Positions 35,524-47,713 of a DNA stretch of 64,000 bases are shown here, piece by piece (within the stretch, counting starts at the first letter, position 1; the number at the start of each line of letters is the position of its first letter). The stretch is from contig JASWJB010000258.1 in assembly GCA_032433595.1 (NCBI GenBank), positions 1-64,000 of the forward strand. The letters are read 5' to 3'. The notes under the pieces were generated by a model. It was not told where the DNA came from and made no database searches. It worked only from the letters and a program-made list of their open reading frames with translations. Position numbers and translations under genes: made by a program. Origin of the DNA: Conoideocrella luteorostrata (Eukaryota; Ascomycota; Sordariomycetes; Hypocreales; Clavicipitaceae).

Positions 35524-36550
35524 TCAACTAGATTCGCCGAGAACATTCTCAATCCACTGCTCCACAGACGTTGGTTCCCGTTCCAGCAGCCACCTCATCA
35601 CATTCGGACTGCCCTGCAAGCCACGACGATTGTAGTACAGAATGAGACGCTCGACGGTGTCGCGGACAAGGTCGCCACGCGGGTCTCCTTGGCTTCCTGG
35701 TTGCCCTTGGCCCGCCTTGCCCGGAGTTCCAGTCCCGTACAAGAACTCCATCAATTTGTCTGATCCAGCTTCTAGAGACGGGACCCTCACTTCAATTTTT
35801 CTCCCGATGCGCTTCTCGACTATTTTAACTACGTCCGTCTCCGCAATAGGCGTAGTTGAGCAGAGCGGATACTCGGCCAAGTAGTGACGTTCTCGTTCAG
35901 TCAAGATCTTAGCGGACACTTCGGCCAGATCCTGCAGAGAGACAAGGCTGCTGGCAAAATTAGGCGACCACCACTTGTCGAGAACTGGTTTCTCTTGGGC
36001 GACAAGTTTCGCTAGCGGGAAGGTATCCATGAACTGCGAGATGTCATCAGCATACCCGTGACCAAATGAAGATAGCCCAGCTGAGAGGCACCATACTAAC
36101 ATTTACCGGTTTCAGTATTGTCCAGCAAGTGATCGGACTGAGGAACAGGTGTTCCTCTACGTAGCTCTTGAGGTCATGATGCAAGAGAGTTCTATGTTGC
36201 GTCGAAAGCACGCTAGAGAAAAGGAAGTGCTTGAACACATTGCCAGGCTGCTGAGATTCGGCGACAGCGGCATCGATCAAGTTGAATCCCATCGCCTTCT
36301 CGTGAGAGTGAAGACTTGGCAGTACAGCATTGATGGCCGTGGCCCCTTCAAGTAATCTGCGGCATTCGGAGAGTGACTGGAGATCGGCTGTTACTACTTC
36401 TGCATCGGGATATAGATCTTTCAGCTTTTCGGCCGATTTTGCTGAATGGGCTGCCAAGCGAAGCTGGAACTTGCCCTTATTGTAGAGGAGGGGAATGAGG
36501 CGCGAGCATTGTTTACCACCGGGGCAAGTAATAACGAGAATCTCGGACAT
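35524..36550 (-). CDS. NmrA-like protein (HSCARG/NmrA family)
   Basis: Two exons (36550-36107 and 36033-35524, 73-nt intron GTAAAT...TCGCAG) give 317 residues. ILVITCPGGKQCSRLIPLLY is a Rossmann strand with an altered glycine motif (PGGKQC instead of GxxGxxG). Next come the second strand RLAAHSAKSAEKLKDLYPDA, the family strand HFLFSSVLSTQHRTLLHHDL(K) and, across the splice, TILKPFMDTFPLAK. The altered nucleotide-binding motif favours a sensor or regulator role over catalysis, but this is inference. The family often modulates redox or nitrogen responses, and members occur in many fungal metabolite clusters. It is not closely similar to the NmrA-like gene at 32.8 kb. Confidence 0.8.
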
Positions 36551-38113
36551 GGTTGGGGCTGCGTGGCGGGGTTTCCTGTATCGTCACCAAATGAAGTAGC
36601 AAATGTACAATTGGATGCTAAATAAATACACCGCCGGTTAGTCTTGTTCTGGAATTGATTTATATTAAAACATGCATTTTCACCACTCTCACTTAGACAT
36701 AGGCCAGCATGATATGAAGTTAGTACTTTGCTGGTGCCGGAGTTTCTTTCTGTCGCCGGGGAATCCATTTGGCGATAGCGGATTATCCTTATACGATATG
36801 GATTTGACGCTGGAACGAGACAATGGATTTTGTGGATGGCTAGCATTGGACTGGAAAAATTCTCGTAGCTGTCTGCCGACATTCCCACCGAAGGTCGAAA
36901 GGATATGCCAACTGCCACACCGCTAGAAATTACTATGCCAGCTACCAACCTTAAGTTGTGTTGGATCCAATCAGTTCCTAGTACACTTAGCCTACCCTAT
37001 AGCCAAGTGCTCGAGGTGTTTCATTTTAGTCTGTTCATCACAATCATATAGCCGTTATACTTGTCCCCCCAATAAATTCTATTGATCAATTTAGCCTGCT
37101 TATATCATGTATGTGGACTTCGCTAAACGGTATTACTTTCCATGTCGTTGGTAAGCAGCAGAATACCGAACCAATTGCCTTCAATTGTGCGTAAAGCTTT
37201 GGTATCGGACAACAGCGGCACAATGCAGAGACGTCTCTTAATTGTTCTAATTACTGGATAGACGAGTTTTGGGCCGAATCCTCACGGAATCGGGGTCGGC
37301 AAAATGATGAGCGGGATCGCGTGTGCAAGGACGGGCGGCGACTCTCCTACCACAACTGGATCTTCCGAGACGGGCTGCCTAATCAAGCAGGTCCAGTGAT
37401 CAGATTGGAGCTCCACAGTGAACTTTTCAATCAACGATTTACCTCTTCTTGTTCACTGGTACATCAGAATCCATGTCTACGCACACTACCCACCTATGGA
37501 CTAGGCGATTAGTGTGACGAATTCGGCAAGCTGCGAGATTGATCATAAACGAGATGTGAATGAGATACTCCGAGCCGAAATCCACGCGAGGGCGGCAGCG
37601 AATGAACATCAGCCGTTTCGCCGACCATTAAACGGGGGGTCCACGGATATTTCCGAACACGGCGAGAAAACGAATGACGGATGGCTAACGCCGTTGGTTG
37701 GATGGAGTTCGACCGAAAAAGTTATCAATCAGTCGACCAAACTGGATGCTGTTGGACGAGCCCAGCGTAATCAGATTAAGCTAACGGCAGCATGGCAAGA
37801 TGTACGTCCCAGGTATGTGACAAGTAACCTGTGCACATTTGCGACGGAAGCAGGGATGCATGCTTCCTTGTTGCGCTTGGGAAAACGTGGATTGCGTAAA
37901 ATATTCCCCTTGCATTACCAGGGCATAGGGATGCCTCGGACAAATTCGGCTTTAAATCATGTCTCTTAATAAACAAAAATACATTTGTATTTCTACTGCT
38001 CTTGTCTCTTTCTGTCCAACTTGAGATGCACCGCATCCCTCCTGTAAGCCCATGCTTCCATATCGTACGCATTCTTGCACAGTGTCGAGCATTTTGTGCA
38101 ACATCGCCAAAAC
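36551..38113. other. Intergenic; no gene supported
   Basis: Plus-strand frames near 37321-37969 read coding-like in places (RRLSYHNWIFRDG) but show no family motif or splice chain. I leave them uncalled. The promoter of the transporter at 38114 must lie at the right end. Confidence 0.45.
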
Positions 38114-40171
38114 ATGGCAAATAAAAACGTCGTCGCGAGCGATACAGCTCTGCCCGCCTTGATGAATAACGATGCGATATCGCATTCCAACAAAGATGAT
38201 GTGGTGGTACAGTCTCAAGGTGTGACTCGTATGGAGGCTATTTATCGCTCCACCAAGACAGACAAGTGGACTTTATGGTTGGTTGGCATCTCAGTCCTTG
38301 TCTGTGCCTGGGCGTACTCATTGGACTTTGCCACAACCCGGAACTACTCCGTCGACGTCTCCTCCTATTATCACCAGCATAGCACTGTTATTTCCACTTT
38401 GGGAATCGTCACGAGTATCATCAGCGCTGTCAGCAAGCCGTTCATTGCGAAGATCTCCGACATAACGAGCAGGCCATATACCTATATACTGGGCTTGACA
38501 TTCTACATCGTTGGCTATATCATCGTGGCAACTTCACAATCGATCACGGCTTACGTCGTCGGCGAAGCTTTTGTCGCCATTGGGAGCTCTGGAATAGACC
38601 TTGTCAGCGATATTATTGTTGCTGACTTGACACCCTTGGAGTGGAGAGGATTTCTTGGCGCGCTGCTGTCGACCCCATTCATTATCAATACTTGGTTTGC
38701 GGGTAAAATTGGCGAAGCGATACTGTCCAAAGGACAATGGAGATGGTAAGCAAAATCTTCCTTCTCTGTCCGGTTCGTAGACTCTGATGTGACTAACATG
38801 GTTGCTCTTTAGGGGTTATGGAATGTTTGCAATCATCATGCCCGCGGCCGTGTGTCCGGCCATAGTCACTCTTGTCTATCTCGATCGAAAAGCGAAAAGG
38901 ACTGGTACGGCCAACCTTGCCTCTAGCGGCGAAGCCCAGCGAGCAGAGAAAGAGGCAGCTGATCAAAGTGGTCGCGACAGCGCACAAGTAGATGGAGCTG
39001 AGACGGTGGCCGCCGCCCAGAGTAGCTGGAGCCAGAAGTTCAGGCGTGGCTTAGTCGAAATCGATGCGTTTGGTCTCACTCTTCTAGGATTTGGCTGGAC
39101 CTTGTTGCTACTGCCTTTCTCCCTCAAGACCTACGCGCATCACGAATGGGCAAACCCATCTCTGATTGCCATGATCGTCATTGGTGGAGTGTTCTTGATT
39201 GCATACGTTGTGTATGAAGTCAAATGGGCGACGATGCCAAGTGCCCCACGAAGATTGATCTTTAACAAGACCTTCATTACCTGTGTGATTATTGAGTCGT
39301 TCTATTTCGGTCAGTCAACGAGCCTGGCACTACATTCTTGCATATCCCTTCCTGCAGACTAACGAATTCTATTTAAATAGTCGGGGCAAGTATGCGAGGC
39401 ACGTACTTGGCGTCCTACGTCTACGTTGTTATGCCGTGGAGCTATCAGAACTGGGTCTACTACAATAATTCCCTTACTCTTGCTCTCTGCGTTTGTAGTC
39501 CTATTGCGGGGATTCTGCAGCGAATGACACATCGATATAAGACCCTGACCATTATTGGACTTTTCATCAAGGCCATCGGAATCGGCATTGTGCTCAACGG
39601 CCACCGGGCGACCGTCAATACAGGAGCTTTGGTGATGACGCAGGTGCTCATAGGCGGCGGTGGCTCCTTATCAGCGGTGGGAACCAGAGTGGCATCCCAA
39701 GCCAGTGTTCCGCATCAGGATGTTGCTCTCACTATCTCGCTTCTTGCTCTATGGTCCCAAGTTGGATCGGCCATAGGGAGCGCCATCGCCTCCGTCATTT
39801 GGGCAAACAAGATGCCGAGAATGCTTCGCAAGTACCTTCCCGCCAGAGCGACAGACAGAGATGTACGAACCGTCTTCAACGATATCAGAGTGCTGCGTAC
39901 GGCCTATGCATTCGATAGCGACATGAGAAAAGGAGCAATTGAAGCATACCAGCAGGCCCTGTACTACCTGCTCGCTCCGGCGCTTGGGCTGGCCTTTGTC
40001 CCGCTGATTGCGGCATTCTTTATGTCCAACTTCTACCTTGGCAAGAAGCAGAACGCCGTTACAAACGTTGGCAACGACGGCATGCTACTGGATGAGAAGC
40101 ACAATGATAATGAGCGATTGTCGGTCTTCAAGACTCTCAAGCAGAGACTATCTAAAATTTGGAGGGCATAA
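38114..40171 (+). CDS. Siderophore-iron-type MFS transporter
   Basis: Three exons (38114-38745, 38813-39309, 39381-40171) give 639 residues with about 14 hydrophobic segments. The long soluble N-terminus (NKNVVASDTALPALMNNDAI), MEAIYRS, the first helix WLVGISVLVCAWAYSLD and the loop IAKISDITSRPYTYILGL fit the siderophore iron transporter (SIT/Mir) branch of the MFS. So do SSGIDLVSDIIVADLTPLEW, RRLIFNKTFI, the large loop before MRGTYLASYVYVVMPWSYQN, and LSAVGTRVASQASVPHQDVA. These act at the plasma membrane, usually importing ferric siderophores. It sits tail to tail with the P450 gene (384 bp apart), at the edge of the tropolone cluster. Start: ATG 38114 was chosen over 38075, which adds only an unconserved leader. 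Confidence 0.87.
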
Positions 40172-40554
40172 TTGTTGCACAGACGACAACGAGCAAGATT
40201 CCCAAACAAAGACTGACTTCTGTTTGATCGTGCATCATGCTCAGGCCGCGGTGGCGTGCGGAAGTGGCTGAAATGAACATGTATATAAAAAAGACTAGCC
40301 TAGCGCTTGGGACCCTAATACATAATCGTATCAACCAGGTACAGCAGACCGTAAGTGTCCACGGATGACGTCTTCTCTGCTATATAGTTAACGTCGTGAT
40401 ATTTGTTTCCGGCTCGCAAATTCTTCCGTGGCTATTGCCGGGATGGACTCCATACATCGTTGATAGGAGTGGTTCATACTGTAACTGCTCTGCACGTAGT
40501 TTTTCTCTGTGTGGGAAATATTTATAGAAGTTGCCGATATGGAATAAAAATAAA
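40172..40554. other. Shared 3' region of transporter and P450
   Basis: Non-coding; the two genes converge here. Confidence 0.5.
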
Positions 40555-42445
40555 CTACACATCTATGGAACATACTTCATTCGAGCGCTGTTGAACCCGT
40601 GTATATAATCCCTTTTGTTTGAAGAACCAGTAATTTTCCGCCTTGAACATGGTAATGTCAATAGCTTCGATCTATCAACACGAATAATTAGCTGTGAAGT
40701 AGTTATGAGGGAAACAATTACACACATCATAGTTGAGGACCAAAAACGGGACAATCTTCTTGATCTCGAAGATTCCAATGTATCGACCGAGGCAGATCCG
40801 CCGGCCGGCGCCAAACTATGATCACTCGGTCAGTCGATATGTATAAATCTCAACTATATTGTACACAGTATGGAAAGGAAGACTCACCGTCAATAGAACG
40901 GTCTCCATCCTCTTTTTGTGCTCTCCTCCCTCGAGCCATCTTTCCGGCCGCCAGAACTCTGCGTCCGGACCGTACATAGTCTTGCAACGGTTGGTAACGT
41001 AAGGGTTGGCTCCTACAATAGTCCCCGAAGGAAGAAATTGACCACATAGGGTGATGCCACCTTCGGGAACTACCCTCTCGAAAGGAAGCGCAAATGGCGG
41101 GTGCATCCGAAGCGCTTCCAGCACGCAGGCGTCGAGGTATGGGAGGTTGCTTATTTCCGCCCATTTCGGATACGGCCGAGATACTTTGGCATTCTGAAGT
41201 TCGCTGACTAGCTTTCTATGAGAATGGGAGCTCCTGAGAAGGTTGTACATGACCGTTTGCATGACGGTGCCGACGGAGTCTGATCCTGCGATGACGTTGG
41301 AGAAGGTCCACGACGTCACGGCCCTGTCGACAGCGATAAAGAATTAGCTGGAAATCAATATTCCCGTGAAAAGAATAGCTTTAAGAACAAAATAAATAGA
41401 AGAAATATTGAAATCTTTACCAAGCTGGGATTTGTTCATTGCTCCTCTCGATCTCTATGTATCGGTCCAAGAAATCCTTCCTCGTGTTTCGAATTGCCGA
41501 GGCCTTTCCGGCATTGAAGAGGCTTTGTCGCTCTTTGATTGTATCTCCAACAAATTTCAATAATGAATTTCCTGGGGTGTGTCTCAGCGAGTCAATGAAG
41601 CGGTTCTTGTACAGAAACTTATCTAGCCAAGGAACTTGCATCATCTGGCCATTAGGTAAGCTTCCTAGCCTCAATATTGGATAATTTCTATAAAGCATTC
41701 ATACCGGAGCTGCCTGCTTCATGAACAGCCAAACCGCATTTAATTTGCTCCCAACGTCTTCCCCCTGCTCCAGAAAGCCATACCGCTTGCTAAAAGTTAA
41801 GGTGCCCATGACATCGAATGCAAAGAATTGCAGCCATTCGCTGAGGTCGAAAATCTCGTCATTTCGCGAGAATCGTTCGTCGAACTGCTTGGCTACAATC
41901 TTCAGGACGTCGTCTACCAGATTCTCGAATGTTATGACATTTGACAACGAAAATATTTGTGCTACCGGCTTCTTCAGCCTGGAATGCATCTCCTCGTCTA
42001 GAGATGTGAAGATGGCAGGTAGCGCTCCGCCCTGCCTCGAGTATGGTCGAAGTGGTATATAAAAGTCGCTCTATTTGAAAGCGGGTCAGGGTACGAAGTT
42101 GGACAACGTGTTTTGGATTCAATAAAAATTGCTTGCCTTGGGAAATCCTCGCCGCATAGGGTAAAGCTGAGGGACGGCGCTCGGATCGCCGATGGAGACC
42201 ATGTTGGGCCCCATGCGCACGACATCGCCATAGTGCTCGTGCAATTGTTGGTGTTTAAGATGCGCTCTCTTTGTGTGAACCCAGCCCATTCTTGTCAGGT
42301 CCGTTATACTAGCGGAGACGGGTCCGGGGATATGTCTCAGCCGCCACCACACGTACCATCGTTGGAGCACAAAGACAATAATCAGTAAGCTGAAAGCAAG
42401 CTTAACGAGGGCCCCAAAGGCGATTTCTTCAGGCAGTCTGAGCAT
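40555..42445 (-). CDS. Cytochrome P450 of the tropolone cluster
   Basis: Six exons (42445-42137, 42070-41705, 41644-41421, 41323-40888, 40815-40726, 40671-40555) give 513 residues. Residues about 9-27 form the ER membrane anchor ([21 protein letters not shown]), followed by the Pro-rich hinge RHIPGP. GFPKSDFY comes from splicing a GC-AG intron (42136-42071). The I-helix reads AGSDSVG (Ser in place of the usual Thr), the ExxR motif is EALR, the PERF-like motif is FWRPERW, and the heme loop is [10 protein letters not shown] with Cys near 453, joined across an intron. In the stipitatic acid pathway a P450 (TropD) hydroxylates the tropolone aldehyde methyl group; this enzyme is a fair candidate for an analogous step. 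Confidence 0.88.
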
Positions 42446-45400
42446 CTCCTAAAATATTTTGATCGCATACGATATCGATTAGGTTACTTTTCCTGGTGTT
42501 GTGATATGATCGAACGGAGGTAATAATTCCGCAAGCACATTGAGCACCTACGCAAGCTCTAGGGCAGTGATCGACTCGTTAATACTACTAGTATGATGAC
42601 AATACACTTGGTTATAATGAAGACGATGCCCCGCTGCAGGGCTTGTCTGAAACTGTGCCAGGGCTGTCAGAGTACCATTACAACCCGGAGCCATTTCTCG
42701 CTATCATCAAGCGTCGTCGGAATTCGCCGACACAAACTGGTGAGTGTGAATCACACTGCCAGTTTGGCCGGTGGAGATTCTGTGACCCCGAGTGGCACAG
42801 TGATGCCGGGAGAAAAACGGGACTTCCCATGTTGATTTATGCCGGTACAATCCTTGCTGTTGTACGACCAGGTTTGAGGCCTCTGGCTGCATAGATCATG
42901 GCTGCATCCTAGCTGCGGAAGAGCAGGGGTTGGTTGTAATGCGATCATTGAATCTTAAGGTTAACAAACACTCTGACCTCACCAAATTATTTATTCCGAT
43001 ATAACAGCCGAGAGGGGAAGACGGAGGAATAAGATGTGTGGAATATCCCGACGGGCAGGAGTTGGTGTGGACCAGATGGCTCATTTCGGAGTAGTTCCGA
43101 AGACTTAACCCGCCATGTGGAGTTCGGGATGGCGGCAGGACTTGTCTCCAAATCACGATCATGATGTTCTCTAGAACGAAGAACGACGGTCTCGTCAGGG
43201 AAATGTAAAATTAGCGTCGACAGGAGTTGGAGAGTATGCCATTGACAAGATTGAGTCTCCAAGTTGGTACAACGGTGCTGAACTTTCCACGCCGGAAGCC
43301 TTCAGGTGAGAGGATATTAGTAATTGCGCTCTATTTGATCTAATTGCTCTGAAATATTACTCAAGTCTTGGGATACGAGTTTTGCACTGAAAGCCTTGGT
43401 GAGTACTCTGCACAAAGAAATTCTCCAAATTTTGGTCGACAGCGACCTCGCACAATGGAGTTCGAAGGGAATACCGTCCCCGTTCATGCAATGTTTGATC
43501 AGGTATTACAAGATATTGTTGGTTCTGGCCATTGTTTCTTGGCGACTACAGGGAAAGGCAATGTATGCATTTACAGCACTCACAAGACCCTGATTGGCGT
43601 CAGTGCTTCCTCTGATGATGCAGAGACCCAACACCTTCATGTGTCCAAGGAAATGTGAAAATTTTCTATTTTGGTACAAAAGACGACGCAGGCGCCGAAA
43701 AAAGGGAGACGCCTACCGCTTCCGTTTATCTGATCACGGGCGCTGCCGAGTCTGGTAGTTGTAGCCGGTTGCACGCTGCTTGGCCGGCGGGGCCCGCGGA
43801 ATTGTCCGCCAACTCGAACGATGTGGCATAACTACCCCAACACCACATGCAATTTCGTTGGCTAGTCGTATTCTGACGTGTCGTATTATATTACGGCAAC
43901 TTGGTAGCGAGGTTACAAGGAGTGGCTTCTGTTCGTTAACCGTCATCCGACGCCACTCGGCCGGAGCCATGGGAGAACAGTATTCTGACTCACTACCTCT
44001 AGCAATTGTCAATTGTGCAACATCGCTGGCACATCTGGCCGCACTAGAGAGCGTGTTCTTGTGCGGAGTAGGACCGTAGACATAGCAGTTGCGGATGATA
44101 CGGTCGAAATAATGCTCCACAGCCGCGTTTCTTACACTGTCTTCAAGTCCGACTTCATCTCTGCGAGCTAAAGCTAGCTCCCCGAGTGGAATCAAGATCA
44201 GATATTCGATGTGCTGCTATTTAGCGCACGGTCTCGCGCCCATGATGATCGTGCTGAGTAAGGGCAGATCACGGCTGAACGCGGCTGGTTCGAGGCGCAT
44301 AAAATTTCATGCCCAGCCTGGATCGGCCATGCTTACCTCCCTGCGGAGCAAACATCCGACCGGAAACGACCCTCAGTAAATTGTAGGGACGAACGGGCCT
44401 GATCACATCCCAACTGATTGATAAGATTGCACGACTGAGTCCTCCGACCCACCGCGGTTAAGACTGTGGGTGAGACGCCACATGCACTCGGGCGTGCATA
44501 TATGGGGCGGATAACAGCTGGTTTATTTTCACTAGTACTTTTCAAGACTAAAAACCTGGCACCGTGGCCCTCGGCCTTCCGTATTTGACCGTGGATACGA
44601 TGAACCACATGTACAGCTGAAGGCTCTCGTAATCTAGCCGTCATTAAAGGAAAAAGGAGACGTGCTGGCACGAGAGAAGACTGGAGATATTAGGACTTGT
44701 AAGCAGGCGGGAGGAAGTAAAACGCCAGAAAGAATTGTGCAGGCAGAGTGCAGCAGCGACATCCCCCAGTGGAAAGTCCATCAGTCCCTTGATCCACTTT
44801 TTCCCGTGATACATTGGAGACGAGTTTCCTTTTCAGGTGTTCTCTCGGTTTTCGAGGCGACATAGCCGGCAATCGGCCTCGCTTCCGAAAGCTTTTCATC
44901 GTAAACTTGCCAATTTCTTGAGAGAAACGTTCCATTGCCACTGACTTCATCCACATTTGATACTCCAGCAAACAGGGCATCAATCGTTTGAACAACAGGA
45001 TATGGTCGAAGGGTGGATCATGTGTCAGTGTTCCGTTTATTAGCGGGACCGGCATCAATCCACCGCTCCAGAGTGGAACGAGGGAATCGTGTCTTTAGGA
45101 ATTAATGAAAATAACGTACTTCGCTGATATTTTTGAAGCGTGCCGATCTTCAATTGAAACATTTAAGTATTACTGTTTAGCAATCCAGAATGTAATTTTT
45201 GAGAAATGGCCCGTAGGTAGCAGAACCTATACGTGTGTCTATCCACCCCTGAACGTATAATAGCTGAACCAGGAGCTGTGGTTCTCCAATGTCCTTACGC
45301 CGTTAAAGCAGTCGAAATGATCTTCTGGTTTCCACCCAAGACTACGAGTCCCACATCTTGCAATATCTATACCGTGGTGACTGTGGATTGTGGGAATCTT

Positions 45401-45717
45401 ATGCATATGCTATGGCATAGCCCTATGATATGTCGTATCGAATACCACAAAAGCAAGCTGTCTCCGCCTTGGAGTGGCAACCCAGGCGGTTCCGCTTCGT
45501 GCACGATCAACCCTTGCACGACAGAATGACGAGTTCAACAACTCATTCTCTGTGCACTTTACTGATTTTCCACGAGTATACTTTTTAGAGCTGTGGGGTA
45601 GTTATTTGATAATATTTTCCAAGGTAATACCACACTTCCTTAACAATCGTCTGTATAACGCCAACGCACCGCATCAACCAGCGGACACAGGACGAATCTC
45701 GCAATTTTCGACTCAAA
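42446..45717. other. Gene-poor gap inside the cluster
   Basis: Apart from coding-like fragments at 42593-43660 (listed separately) I see no gene in this 3.3-kb gap between P450 and regulator. Minus-strand frames near 43734-44671 and 44690-45058 lack any recognised motif. Confidence 0.45.
42593..43660 (+). pseudogene. Coding-like fragments of an unidentified decayed gene
   Basis: Separated plus-strand stretches have amino-acid texture: APLQGLSETVPGLSEYHYNP with PFLAIIKRRRNSP (42620-42735), STGVGEYAIDKIESPSWYNG ending before a GTGAGA donor (43180-43310), and VPVHAMFDQVLQDIVGSGHC with FLATTGKGNVCIYSTH (43470-43590). They are interrupted by stops and cannot be spliced into one frame by eye. No family was recognised. 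It may be a lost cluster enzyme or chance. Confidence 0.25.
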
Positions 45718-47713
45718 ATGCAAACACCGGAAGCTGTTTCGCAGTGCAAACTGCCAGATTCCAATGGTACTGCTCGCGGCCGTCAAAGACCTGCTTGCGA
45801 GGAGTGTCGACGCCGAAAACTTCGCTGTGACGGGCAGCAGCCGCAATGCAGTGTTTGCAAGGAGACGGGTGTAGCGTGCGAAGTGAACCCGGTCCGAGCT
45901 CCTCGTGGGCCTAAGAGGGGATATTTGAAAAACCTTCGCAACCGAGTTTGTACGTCAAGAACCTATTTTCGCTCCTAGACAAGATACCAATCTGTAACGA
46001 TAGCTATGCTTGAGAGTAAACTTGCCGCCCATGCGCAGGATTTACCCCCAGAAGTAACCGAAATTGACTCCGGCGACATCTTGTCATCGCCGCCGGATCC
46101 TGTTTCTGACGCCTTGCAAGTGAGAAACCAAGACACGGTGCAAGATTTCTTCTCTATGATGAATTCGTGCATTTGTGAGCCGGAAATGGGTTTAGCAAGC
46201 CCGCTTCTTGATCTTGGCTCTTTGCCCAACTTGGACACTTTGAACTTGGTGCCGGAGCCGCCATCGACGCCATCTACAACAACGTGCATCAACTCCATCA
46301 GCGCGCCTGTATGTGAACTTACGCAAGCGGAACTGTAAGAAACCGAAGCATGCTCGTAGGTCGCTAGAAATGAAGCGCTAATCTGGGTACAGCGACCAAC
46401 TCTTCTTTGACCGAGTTCACCCCTCGGTGCCCATCCTTCACCAGCGACGGTACCACTCGTGGTCAAAGTTGCAAGTAAAGTCTACCGCACGGGTATCTTT
46501 GCAGTACGCCATGTGGACGTTGGCATCCTTATTGTCTGGTCAATTTCAGCACCTGCAGGACGGCTTCTACCAAGAAACTAAACAGATGCTAGAGTCGTTA
46601 AGCCACGGTAATAGTGGACCTGGGAGTTCGGTAGACGTTGAAGTGGCACAGACATGGTTGTTGATAGCTATCTATGAATCCATGAGAACTTACCATCAGC
46701 ATGCCTGGATGAGTGCTGGTCGCGCGTTTAAGTTGGTTCAACTTATGAAATTGCACGAAATTGATAAGCCTAAGGCCGCAACCTGCAACTCTGATATCGA
46801 CCATGTGGCAACCGAAGAAAAGAGGAGAGTGTTCTGGATGGCCTATTTTCTCGATCATTTATTCAGCATCGGAAACGGTTTATCAATTAGACTGAATGAG
46901 CATGCGGTAAGCTGGTACTAATTGGATTGGATTGGACGTTACTAACTAAGCTGTTAATAGATCTGCACAAGATTACCCGCTCCGGATACTGACTTTCAAA
47001 GTGGCCAAAACTGCATCATGGATTTTTTGCCAGATGCGATTGCTGACCGAAACCCAACCGTGCGATCCCCGTTGAACGAATGCATTATTCTGGCAACTAT
47101 TTGCGGACGAACGTTATTCTACAATCAGCTATACAACGTACGATGCTTAAATGGCGACAATGAGCCAGACTCATCAGACTGGAATGCTTGGCTTGACAAC
47201 AGCTTGTCCGTTAGACTGCAGATTCTATCGACATGCTACCCGTCCCCGACAAGCGGATACGACCCCATGCTTCTTTTTGCACACGTTATAGCCCAAGCGT
47301 CGGTCATGTATCTCTGCAAAGAACTCAATTCCATGCTCTGGTCAAATGCGAAAGCAAGGTCTTTAAGAACCGAATACCATCAGCGGGCTTTGAATGCCGC
47401 TGAGCATCTGGTAAACCTTGCTCGTGCCCTTGTGGAATATCACGTCTTCAAGGCGAGTGTATCATTGATCTCGATGTATGTGAAGCACGCTGACGTGGCA
47501 AATTCTTAGGTTCACCCACTCATGCCGATCCCCTTACTCCTCGGCGTGGAGTTTCTCTTTGCGAACCGGTCCTCACCTAGACCAGCAACTTTGCTGCGTC
47601 AGTTGCTGGATGTGCTTAGCCAGCTAAAGAGTGTCAATAACCCGAAAAGGAATTATCTGTTGCTCTTAGAATTGTCCCACGTTTTGCCATGGCTGCATTC
47701 GACGGAGAATTAG
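45718..47713 (+). CDS. Zn2Cys6 transcription factor of the cluster
   Basis: Five exons (45718-45949, 46004-46334, 46393-46906, 46961-47452, 47510-47713) give 590 residues. The DNA-binding domain is ACEECRRRKLRCDGQQPQCS followed by VCKETGVACEV, residues about 27-57 with all six cysteines. It is followed by a basic linker RGPKRGYLKNLRNR and a short coiled stretch MLESKLAAH. The middle domain reads FFDRVHPSVPILHQRRYHSW, then EEKRRVFWMAYFLDHLFSI and RLNEHAICTRLP. The last intron uses a GC donor (GCGAGT at 47453). If it is not removed the protein stops at 47509 and loses the last 68 residues. This regulator lies between the P450 and the dioxygenase and is the obvious candidate activator. Confidence 0.88.

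Noticed and set aside
36421..36948. A 175-codon minus-strand frame overlapping the start of the second NmrA-like gene
   Set aside because: It overlaps the NmrA-like exon in another frame and lacks any motif.
36551..37969. Possible gene with frames near 37321 and 37514
   Set aside because: Texture is protein-like in places, but no family, start or splice chain could be supported.
43734..45058. Minus-strand frames of 112-153 codons between P450 and regulator
   Set aside because: No recognisable motif, start context or splice pattern; opposite-strand frames are equally open.
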